NCBI RefSeq assembly: GCF_018760365.1
Contig: NZ_JAHIAB010000008.1
Location: 1 to 64,000, forward strand
DNA length: 64,000 nt
From: Pseudooceanicola endophyticus
GTDB lineage: Bacteria; Pseudomonadota; Alphaproteobacteria; Rhodobacterales; Rhodobacteraceae
Direction: 5' to 3'
Part shown: positions 28,176-35,014 of the stretch, in pieces
Numbering within the stretch: position 1 is the first letter of the stretch
Layout of the letters: every line of letters begins with the position of its first letter
Notes under the pieces: model-generated
What the model was told of the DNA's origin: nothing
Seen by the model: the letters and a program-made list of their open reading frames with translations, nothing else
Databases searched by the model: none
Translations under genes and position numbers: made by a program

Positions 28176-28714
28176 CAGATTTCCTCCTGCATGTCTTCCA
28201 GGGCGCCGACCGGATCGTCGTCATGATCGCCAAAGCGGCCCGTCAGGGTTTCGAAGATGCGGATCAGCAGCACCACCAGCGCCAGGGCGAAAGAGATCGG
28301 CAGGATCCAGTAGCTGGGCCAGGTGATGAACTTCAGCGTGCCGGCCTCGATATAGGCGCCGCGCGACATCTGGCGGATCGCCTCCTGGCCGGAGCCCCAG
28401 GTCATCACCGCCAGCACTGCGGTAAAGATCCCGAAGCCCAGCATCTGCACCACCCGCAGCGGCACGCCGCGCAGGTTGTGGGTGAAGACGGTGGCCTCGA
28501 TATGGCGGCGCTTCAGCTCGGTCAGCGCCAGCGGCAGCACGCTGACCGCGACCATGTAGTACTTGCCCACAAGGTCGGGGGTAGCGGGAAAGCCGGCGCC
28601 CAGAAAGGTGCGCGTGAAGACGTCGATCACGACCTGAAGCATCATCGCCAGCAGCACCAGCGCACCCAATACCATGCTCAGCCGCGCAATGGCGGTTTCG
28701 AGAAGGTTCAGCAT
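28175..28714 (-). CDS. TRAP transporter small permease (DctQ/TarQ type)
   Basis: 179 aa with four hydrophobic segments, the normal layout of DctQ. The residues after the second segment (LTELKRRHIEATVFTHNL) match the conserved R-x-H-I cytoplasmic stretch. It binds the large permease to form the membrane part of the TRAP importer. CCCGGAG lies before the ATG. Follows the binding-protein gene after a strong hairpin. Confidence 0.92.
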   Translation of the reverse strand: MLNLLETAIARLSMVLGALVLLAMMLQVVIDVFTRTFLGAGFPATPDLVGKYYMVAVSVLPLALTELKRRHIEATVFTHNLRGVPLRVVQMLGFGIFTAVLAVMTWGSGQEAIRQMSRGAYIEAGTLKFITWPSYWILPISFALALVVLLIRIFETLTGRFGDHDDDPVGALEDMQEEI

Positions 28715-28741
28715 TTCGGTCTCCGGGGGAACGGGAAGATC

Positions 28742-28770
28742 GGGGGCGCGCCGGTTCGGGGCGCGCCCCC
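28742..28770 (-). other. Intercistronic hairpin after the TRAP binding-protein gene
   Basis: Perfect 11-bp GC stem (28742-28752 with 28760-28770), 7-base loop, immediately after the binding-protein stop and before dctQ. Probably raises binding-protein mRNA relative to the permeases; there is no T-run. Confidence 0.65.
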
Positions 28771-28777
28771 CGGGCCG

Positions 28778-29884
28778 TCACTCGCCGTAGGAGGCGAGGT
28801 CGATCTTCGACCAGATTTCCTTGGTGCGCAGGGCGGCCAGCTCATCCGGGGTCATCTCCGGGGTGATCAGGCCTTCCCACTTGTCGATCAGCGCCTTGTA
28901 GCGGTCGATCTTGGCCTGGGCGTCGGTGACGCCACGGCCTTCAAGGATCGTCGCGGCATTGGCCAGACGCTCGGCGTTGAAGCTGTCGCGGGCGTCGATC
29001 AGGCTCTGGTCCGGCGCGATGAAGGTCACCAGCTTCTCGGCGCGGACCTCCTCGATCTGCTTGCCGAAACCGTCCACCCCCGCGACCAGCCCGTATTGCG
29101 AGGCGGTGGCAAGGGCGCCGCGGTCCTCGGCGCTCATCCGGTCCCAGAGCATCTTTGAGGCCGTGGTGGTGGCGGCACCGTTGAAGACCCCCTCCTCGAT
29201 CTCGGTCACGTAATCGACGACATCGCCCAACCGGTTCGCGATCACCTCGTGCGGAGAGCTGAAGGTGGCGTCGATCACCCCCTGGCTGAGGCTCTCGAAC
29301 AGCTCGCTCGAGGGCATCTGCACCGGGGCGCCGCCGGTCTTCTCGATGAAGGCGGCATAGAAGGGCGAGCCCGAGCGGATCTTCAGCCCCTTCATGTCCT
29401 CCAGCGTCTTCACCGGCTTGGTCGACAGGATGTCGTAAAGCGGCGTCGCGTCCGAGCCGAGGTAAACCTGGCCGTTGCGCTTGAATTCCGCCTGGCAGGG
29501 GGCGCAGGTGACGACATATTCCGTCACCGCCGCCGAAACCACCTGCGCCGAGGAGCCCAGCATCGAAAGCTCTGACATCATGGCGCTTTCGGGATAATCG
29601 GCGATGAAATAGGGCATCAGCAACGGGCCGAAATCGGTCACGCCGTCGCGCAGGCCGGTCGACATCTCGTTCGGGGCGACCAGCCCCGAGGGCGTGTCGC
29701 GGCCCTTCCAGCGGCCGTCGGTCAGCTCCGAAAGCTTGGCGAACATCGCCGGATAGACATCCTTGGCGATGGCGTGGTTGGGGCCGAAGCCGCTGGTGGC
29801 GCGGATCGTGTCGGCCTGGGCGCTGGCAGCCGCCAGCGCAGCGACCGAACATGCAAGCACGGTCGCGGCAATGCGCGTTTTCAT
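28778..29884 (-). CDS. TRAP transporter substrate-binding protein (DctP/TarP type)
   Basis: 368 aa. A Sec signal peptide (MKTRIAATVLACSVAALAAASAQA) precedes a TRAP binding-protein fold. The segment MKGLKIRSGSPFYAAFIEKTGGAPV carries the family arginine that normally pairs with the substrate carboxylate. SSELFESLSQGVIDA is the usual following helix. Expected ligand is a carboxylate, most likely a hydroxycinnamate given the neighbours. GGGAGGAGATACC precedes the ATG. First structural gene after the MarR regulator. Confidence 0.92.
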   Translation of the reverse strand: MKTRIAATVLACSVAALAAASAQADTIRATSGFGPNHAIAKDVYPAMFAKLSELTDGRWKGRDTPSGLVAPNEMSTGLRDGVTDFGPLLMPYFIADYPESAMMSELSMLGSSAQVVSAAVTEYVVTCAPCQAEFKRNGQVYLGSDATPLYDILSTKPVKTLEDMKGLKIRSGSPFYAAFIEKTGGAPVQMPSSELFESLSQGVIDATFSSPHEVIANRLGDVVDYVTEIEEGVFNGAATTTASKMLWDRMSAEDRGALATASQYGLVAGVDGFGKQIEEVRAEKLVTFIAPDQSLIDARDSFNAERLANAATILEGRGVTDAQAKIDRYKALIDKWEGLITPEMTPDELAALRTKEIWSKIDLASYGE

Positions 29885-29947
29885 GGTATCTCCTCCCTGT
29901 GTGCAACCCGGGCCAGCGCTCCTCTCGCTGGCCGGGGCCCTCCCTCT

Positions 29948-30424
29948 TCAGCGCGCCCGCCGGGCCTCCAGCCGTTCCAGAACGGCCATCAGGCGGGCAC
30001 GGTCCTCCGCATCCAGACAGCCGACGACCGCGTCCTCGACCTGCCTGACCCGAAGGGCGGCGCGGTCGCGCAGACGGCGACCCCGCAATGTCGCGGTCAG
30101 CGCATAGCGCCGCCGGTCGGTGGGAACCTTCTTGCGTGCGATCAGGCCGCGATCCTCCAGCTCGTCGATGACGACGACCAGGTTGGAACGCTCCATCTGC
30201 AACGCCTCTGCCAGCTCGGACTGCACGATCCCCGGATTGTCGGTGATGATCGACAGGCAGGAAAAACTGACCACCCGCAGGTCATCCTCGGCCAGAACGC
30301 GCTGCGCCTCCGGCTGGATCTGCATGTAGGCCCGCTTCATCCGGTATCCGATCAGGTTGCCAAGCACCGTATCCTCCACGCCCGACGCCTCCCGATGGTC
30401 CGGATTCTCTTCCGATTTCGGCAT
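29948..30424 (-). CDS. MarR-family regulator of the hydroxycinnamate operon (CouR-like)
   Basis: 158 aa winged-helix protein. The recognition region is GIVQSELAEALQMERSNLVVVIDELEDRGLIARKKVPTDRR split over helix, turn and wing, with the conserved DRR. MarR proteins such as CouR repress coumarate genes and are released by p-coumaroyl-CoA. This gene is first in the minus-strand operon, 63 bp before the TRAP binding-protein gene, so it probably represses its own transcript and that of the operon. AGAGGAGGAGCGG precedes the ATG. Confidence 0.88.
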   Translation of the reverse strand: MPKSEENPDHREASGVEDTVLGNLIGYRMKRAYMQIQPEAQRVLAEDDLRVVSFSCLSIITDNPGIVQSELAEALQMERSNLVVVIDELEDRGLIARKKVPTDRRRYALTATLRGRRLRDRAALRVRQVEDAVVGCLDAEDRARLMAVLERLEARRAR

Positions 30425-30444
30425 CCGCTCCTCCTCTTATCGGA

Positions 30445-30485
30445 ACGCTATATGGGATAATGATTATGGTCAATAACTATATTGT
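30445..30485 (-). promoter_or_regulatory. AT-rich promoter/operator region upstream of the MarR gene
   Basis: A sharply AT-rich block in GC-rich surroundings, with the perfect palindrome ATAATGATTAT (30457-30467) and, on the minus strand, TTGACC about 15 bases before TATAGC. It lies 20-60 bp before the MarR start, where an autoregulatory MarR operator overlapping the promoter would be expected. Confidence 0.55.
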
Positions 30486-30599
30486 GGAGGCCGATTTTGC
30501 GGAAATTCTTCGCTCTATCCCACTGAATTTACATGACATGTGAGTCGGATCGCCCCGAGAAGGACAGGAGGGCGCCTCCGGTTTTTCCGCCAGAATCCG

Positions 30600-31448
30600 C
30601 TAGCCTGCGACCCGGGCACGATAGGCCGAGGGGGTCTCTCCGCGCAGCGCCCGGAAGCGGCGGGAAAAGTAGGAAGGATCCTCGAATCCCAGCCGGTAGC
30701 CGATCTCGGCGGCATTGATCCGGGTGAAGGCCAGCAATCGCGCGGCCTCGGTCATCACGGCAGTCTCCAGGTAGCGCGAGGCGCTGAGGCCGGTGGCGGC
30801 ACGACAAATCCGCGTCAGGTGGCCCGGCGTGATCCCGAGGGCGCGGGCATGGTCGGCCACCCGCCAGCCCTCGCCCAGATGGGCGGCCACCTGCGCCTCG
30901 AAGGCGCGCATCCGCAGATCGGCGGGGCTGGCAGGCGCGGGGTCCTGGGGTTGATCGGCGGCCAGGGTGGCGAACAGCGCATGGGCCAGTGCCACCAGCC
31001 GGGTTGCGCGAAAAGTGCCAGAGCTGGCGAATTGCTGCGCGATTTCATCCATCAGGGTGACGGCGAAATCGGGCGCCTGGCCGCTGAAAGGCGCGCGCAG
31101 GGCCTGTCCCAGATCCCCCGAAGCCCGCGCCATCCCGGCGATCACCGTGGCGGGAAAGGACAGAACCAGCCCCTCGCAGCCCTTGCGGAACTGGAAGGCA
31201 TGGACGATGCCCGCCGGCACGAACAGGAAGTCTCCGTCCTGCAAACCACTGTCCCGCCCGTCCAATCGCACCTTCGCGGCGCCCTGCCGCATGAAGAAGA
31301 CCTGCACCATCTCGTGGTGGCGATGCGGGGAAATCACCCAGTCATGCAGACGCGCCCGGTCCCAGATCCGTTCGCAGTGGATCACGTCCGGAAAGGCACC
31401 GGTTTCGCCAAACAGCGTGAAGGCGGGGATGAGGTCAGTTCGCATCAT
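30600..31448 (-). CDS. AraC-family regulator, probable activator of pobA (PobR-like)
   Basis: 282 aa. The N-terminal cupin (SPHRHHEMVQVFFMRQG, FVPAGIVHAF) is followed by two C-terminal helix-turn-helix motifs (VADHARALGITPGHLTRI and INAAEIGYRLGFEDPSYFSRRF). It is divergent from pobA with 92 bp between the starts, the classical layout of PobR-type activators that respond to 4-hydroxybenzoate. The start is the ATG-ATG pair at 31448/31445; the longer frame to 31502 would run into the pobA promoter. Confidence 0.87.
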   Translation of the reverse strand: MMRTDLIPAFTLFGETGAFPDVIHCERIWDRARLHDWVISPHRHHEMVQVFFMRQGAAKVRLDGRDSGLQDGDFLFVPAGIVHAFQFRKGCEGLVLSFPATVIAGMARASGDLGQALRAPFSGQAPDFAVTLMDEIAQQFASSGTFRATRLVALAHALFATLAADQPQDPAPASPADLRMRAFEAQVAAHLGEGWRVADHARALGITPGHLTRICRAATGLSASRYLETAVMTEAARLLAFTRINAAEIGYRLGFEDPSYFSRRFRALRGETPSAYRARVAG

Positions 31449-31540
31449 GCCCGAAAAGTACCAGCCTTTGCGAGGCCCGTCCATTCGCCCCGCCCTGGCC
31501 AAGGTCTATCTTCGCCGCAGATTTTAGGAGGAAATCACCC

Positions 31541-32710
31541 ATGGATACCCAGGTCGTCATCATCGGCGGCGGGCCTTCCGGCCTGCTGCTGTCGCAAATG
31601 CTGAACCGCGCGGGGATCGCCACGACCATCCTGGAACGTTCGACCCGCGAACACGTCCTGTCGCGCATCCGCGCCGGGATCCTGGAATGGGGTTCGGTCG
31701 AGATGCTGCGCGAGGCGGGCGTGTCGGAGCGGATGGACCGCATGGGCCTGCCCCATGACGGCACCTACATCACCGACGGCGACCGGATGGTGCATATCGA
31801 CTTCAAGCGGCTGACCGGCAAGCAGGTGATGGTCTACGGCCAGACCGAGGTGACCGAAGACCTTTACGGCGCGCAGGATGCCATGGGCACGACGATCCTG
31901 CACAATGTCGAGGACGTGGTGATCAAGGATCTGGATGCTTCCCAGGCCAAGGTGTCCTTCACCGTCGCCGGCGAGCGCCGCAGCCTCAGCTGCGCCTATG
32001 TCGCCGGTTGCGACGGCTTCCATGGCGTCAGCCGCAAGACCATCCCCGAGGAAAAGCGCCGCGAATTCGAACGGGTCTACCCCTTCGGCTGGCTGGGCAT
32101 CCTGTCGCGCACGCCCCCCGTCCATGACGAGCTGATCTATGCCAATTCGGACCACGGCTTTGCCCTGGCCTCGATGCGCAGCGAAAGCCTGGTGCGCTAC
32201 TACGTCCAGGTGCCGCTGAGCGACAAGGTCGAGGACTGGTCGGACGAGCGCTTCTGGAGCGAATTCAAGCGCCGCATCCCCGCCAGCGCCGCCGCCAGGC
32301 TGATCACCGGACCCTCGATCGAGAAAAGCATCGCGCCGCTGCGCAGCTTCGTGTCGGAGCCGTTGCGGTGGGGCCGGCTGTTCCTGGTGGGCGATGCGGC
32401 GCATATCGTGCCGCCGACCGGCGCCAAGGGGCTGAACCTGGCGGTGTCGGACGTGCATTACCTGTCCGAGGCGCTGATCAGGGTCTTCAGGTCGGGCGAT
32501 GAAAGCGGCATCGACGGCTATTCCGAACGCGCGCTGGCGCGGATCTGGAAGGCGATGCGTTTCTCCTGGCAGATGACGACGATGCTGCACCGTTTCGACG
32601 GCGAGGACAGCTTTGCCGCGCAGATGCGCCGCGCCACCCTGGCCCATCTGGCCGAATCCGAGACCGCCCAGAAGGACCTGGCCGAGAATTACATCGGCCT
32701 GCCCTTCTGA
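31541..32710 (+). CDS. pobA: 4-Hydroxybenzoate 3-monooxygenase
   Basis: 389 aa, the normal PobA length. FAD-binding motifs GGGPSGLLLS (about residue 9), the DG-containing VAGCDGFHG (about 160) and GDAAHIVPPTGAKGLNLAVSD (about 285-305) are all present, as is the early SRIRAGILEWG segment of the family. It hydroxylates 4-hydroxybenzoate to protocatechuate with NAD(P)H and O2. It takes the product of the hydroxycinnamate operon to the ring-cleavage level. No protocatechuate dioxygenase is in the window. AGGAGG precedes the ATG. Confidence 0.97.
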   Translation: MDTQVVIIGGGPSGLLLSQMLNRAGIATTILERSTREHVLSRIRAGILEWGSVEMLREAGVSERMDRMGLPHDGTYITDGDRMVHIDFKRLTGKQVMVYGQTEVTEDLYGAQDAMGTTILHNVEDVVIKDLDASQAKVSFTVAGERRSLSCAYVAGCDGFHGVSRKTIPEEKRREFERVYPFGWLGILSRTPPVHDELIYANSDHGFALASMRSESLVRYYVQVPLSDKVEDWSDERFWSEFKRRIPASAAARLITGPSIEKSIAPLRSFVSEPLRWGRLFLVGDAAHIVPPTGAKGLNLAVSDVHYLSEALIRVFRSGDESGIDGYSERALARIWKAMRFSWQMTTMLHRFDGEDSFAAQMRRATLAHLAESETAQKDLAENYIGLPF

Positions 32711-32717
32711 CCCATCC

Positions 32718-32746
32718 GGCCTGCGCCCCTAGGCGCGGCGCAGGCC
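32718..32746. terminator. Hairpin between convergent pobA and tetR-type genes
   Basis: Perfect 10-bp stem (32718-32727 with 32737-32746) and 9-base loop, overlapping the end of the TetR-family gene. There is no T-run, so terminator strength is uncertain, but the position fits a shared terminator. Confidence 0.55.
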
Positions 32747-33289
32747 GTCGATGAAGATGTCGAGCAGACGCAGCACATGGGCGCGCCACTCCGGCCCCGG
32801 TTCGCGCGCATAGCAGAAGGCGTACATCGTCTGCAGCAGATCCTCGGCGGCAATGCCCTCGCGGATCTGGCCGCGTGCCACGCCCGCCGCCAGCAGCCGG
32901 TTCAGCGCCCGGACCACGCGACCGGTCAGCTCTGCGTAGGTCTGCTTGGATTCCTCGCTCATCACCACCGAAAGCGCGCCGAGCATCCCCCGCTTGGTCT
33001 CGACCAGGGCCACGTTGGCATGAAGCCAGCCGCGCACCGCCTCCAGCGGCGCCTCGCCCGGTTCCAGCGCCTCGGCCTGCTCCACCAGCCCCTCAAGGTC
33101 CTGCCGGAACACCGCATGGAACAGCACCTCGCGGTTCGGGAAATGCCGGTAGAGCGTGCCGATTCCCACGCCCGCGCGCCGCGCCACCGCTTCCAGACTG
33201 GCCTCGGGGCCGCCGCCGCCCAGCACCTCGCGGGCCGCGTCAATCAGCTTTTCACGGTTCTTCTGGGCATCCGCCCGGGGTTTGCGCAT
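32729..33289 (-). CDS. TetR-family transcriptional regulator
   Basis: 186 aa. The N-terminal helix-turn-helix spans AREVLGGGGPEASLEAVARRAGVGIGTLYRHFPNR (split over helices 1-3), followed by an all-helical ligand domain. The start is taken at the ATG at 33289; a TTG at 33301 is in frame. It is divergent from the molybdenum-hydroxylase genes, and a perfect palindrome lies in the shared 169-bp gap, so it probably represses that operon and itself. The inducer is unknown, perhaps an aromatic aldehyde or its relative. Confidence 0.87.
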   Translation of the reverse strand: MRKPRADAQKNREKLIDAAREVLGGGGPEASLEAVARRAGVGIGTLYRHFPNREVLFHAVFRQDLEGLVEQAEALEPGEAPLEAVRGWLHANVALVETKRGMLGALSVVMSEESKQTYAELTGRVVRALNRLLAAGVARGQIREGIAAEDLLQTMYAFCYAREPGPEWRAHVLRLLDIFIDGLRRA

Positions 33290-33325
33290 CTGGGCCTGCA
33301 AGAAATCGTCACCCCGCCCTTGAAA

Positions 33326-33342
33326 ACGGAGGGTGCCTCCGT
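33326..33342. promoter_or_regulatory. Candidate TetR operator (perfect palindrome)
   Basis: ACGGAGG-GTG-CCTCCGT: a perfect 7-3-7 inverted repeat flanked by A/T runs, 37 bp from the tetR start and about 117 bp from the molybdenum-hydroxylase start. Symmetry and location fit a TetR-family dimer site. Confidence 0.65.
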
Positions 33343-33458
33343 ATTATTATCCCATCAGCCGCCCCGACCGGCGCGGCTGGCCCGATCATACGGAACTCTC
33401 TCCCCGGGCGCGAGGCCCGGATCTTCGCATAATCGTCACATGAGCCAAGGGGGGACGC

Positions 33459-33968
33459 ATGTCACTCTCCATCACCCTGACCCTGAACGGGGTCACCCGC
33501 GCCATCGCGTTCGAGGACGCGCGCGTGACGCTACTGGACCTGCTGCGCGACCGGCTGGACCTGCCGGGCACCAAGAAGGGCTGCGACCGCGGCCAGTGCG
33601 GCGCCTGCACCGTGCTGGTGAACGGGCGGCGCACCACCGCCTGCCTGACGCTTGCCGCGACCCTGGAGGGCGCCGAGGTCACCACGATCGAAGGGCTGGC
33701 ACCGGAGGGCACGCTGCATCCCGTGCAGCAGGCCTTCATCGACAACGACGCCTTCCAGTGCGGCTACTGCACCCCCGGCCAGATCATGAGCGCGGTCGGC
33801 CTGATCGCCGAGGGCCGCGCCGGCACCGATCCGGAGCGCATCCGCGAAGGCATGAGCGGCAACATCTGCCGCTGTGCCGCCTACCACGGGATCACCCTGG
33901 CGGTGCAGCAGGCCACCCGCAGCATGGTCCATCCCGACACCGCCGCAAAGACCGGAGACGCCGCATGA
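33459..33968 (+). CDS. Molybdenum hydroxylase small subunit, two [2Fe-2S] clusters (PaoA/XdhA-like)
   Basis: 169 aa. The plant-type ferredoxin cluster ligands are in KKGCDRGQCGACTVLV plus TTAC (about 43-66). The second cluster ligands are in QCGYCTPGQI and GNICRCAAY. This is the electron-transfer subunit of a xanthine-oxidase-family enzyme. Unlike E. coli PaoA it has no twin-arginine signal, as the protein begins directly with MSLSITLTLNG, so the enzyme is probably cytoplasmic. The stop overlaps the next gene (ATGA). Confidence 0.94.
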   Translation: MSLSITLTLNGVTRAIAFEDARVTLLDLLRDRLDLPGTKKGCDRGQCGACTVLVNGRRTTACLTLAATLEGAEVTTIEGLAPEGTLHPVQQAFIDNDAFQCGYCTPGQIMSAVGLIAEGRAGTDPERIREGMSGNICRCAAYHGITLAVQQATRSMVHPDTAAKTGDAA

Positions 33969-35014
33969 AGCCCTTCGATTTCAAGCAACCCGCAACGCTT
34001 GAGCAGGCCCTGACGCTCTGGCATCCCGGCGCCGCCTGGCTGGGCGGGGGCACCAATCTGGTGGACCTGATGAAGATCGGCGTCGCCCGACCCGACACCG
34101 TGATCGACATCACCCGCATTCCCGGCCTATCAGAGATCGATCTGGCCGACGACGGCAGCGCCCGGATCGGCGCGCTGGTGAAGAACAGCGACCTGGCCGA
34201 TCACCCGGGCTTCGCCGCGCGCTTCCCCATGGTGGCCGAGGCGCTGCTGTCGGGCGCCTCGGGACAGCTGCGCAATGCCGCGACGCTGGGCGGCAACCTG
34301 ATGCAGGCGCCCCGCTGCCCCTGGTTCCAGCTGCCCGAAAGCGCCTGCAACCGCCGCAATCCCGGCAGCGGCTGCGATGCCCGGCAGGTGGGCGGGCTGG
34401 CCCTGATCGGGGCAAGCGAGGGCTGTTCGGCGATCCACCCCAGCGACCTCTGCGTGCCGCTGCTGGCGCTGGACGCGGTGGTCGAGGTCGCCGGCCCCGA
34501 CGGGCACCGCGAGGTTCCCTTTGCCACGCTGCACCGCCTGCCGGGCGAGCATCCCGAAACCGCCACCACCCTCGCCCCCGGAGAGCTGATCGTGGCGCTG
34601 CGCCTGCCCGCCGGGGCGGCCCGCTTTGCCGGTCATGCCGCCTATCTGAAAGTGCGCGAGCGCACCTCCTTCGCCTTCGCGCTGACCTCGGCCGCCGCCG
34701 CGCTGGAGCTGCGCGACGGGCGCATCACCGCTGCCCGGCTGGCCCTGGGCGGTATCGCCCCGAAACCCTGGCGCGTCCCCGAAGCCGAGGCGCTGCTGAT
34801 CGGCCAGCCCCCCGGGGCCGAGGTCTTTGCCCGCGCCGCGGCCCATGCGCTTGAGGGCGCCGACCCTGCCGCGCGCAAGAACTGGCGCCGGCTGCTGGCG
34901 ATCCGCACCGCCCAGAAAGCCCTGCACATGGCGGCCCTCGGCACCCCCGAAACCCTGCCCGCCCTGCCCGGATCGGTCTTCCGTTCCCCCGCCCAGGAGG
35001 TATCCCATGCCTGA
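33965..35014 (+). CDS. Molybdenum hydroxylase FAD subunit with extra Fe-S cysteines (PaoB-like)
   Basis: 349 aa of the CO-dehydrogenase flavoprotein fold. FAD motifs are WLGGGTNLVDLMK (about 27-39) and NAATLGGNLMQ. Cysteines at RCPWF, SACNRR, GSGCDA and EGCSAIHPSD match the [4Fe-4S] insertion of E. coli PaoB and 4-hydroxybenzoyl-CoA reductase-like FAD subunits, absent from ordinary xanthine dehydrogenases. It passes electrons between the iron-sulphur subunit and FAD. ATG at 33965, translationally coupled to both neighbours. Confidence 0.92.
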   Translation: MKPFDFKQPATLEQALTLWHPGAAWLGGGTNLVDLMKIGVARPDTVIDITRIPGLSEIDLADDGSARIGALVKNSDLADHPGFAARFPMVAEALLSGASGQLRNAATLGGNLMQAPRCPWFQLPESACNRRNPGSGCDARQVGGLALIGASEGCSAIHPSDLCVPLLALDAVVEVAGPDGHREVPFATLHRLPGEHPETATTLAPGELIVALRLPAGAARFAGHAAYLKVRERTSFAFALTSAAAALELRDGRITAARLALGGIAPKPWRVPEAEALLIGQPPGAEVFARAAAHALEGADPAARKNWRRLLAIRTAQKALHMAALGTPETLPALPGSVFRSPAQEVSHA

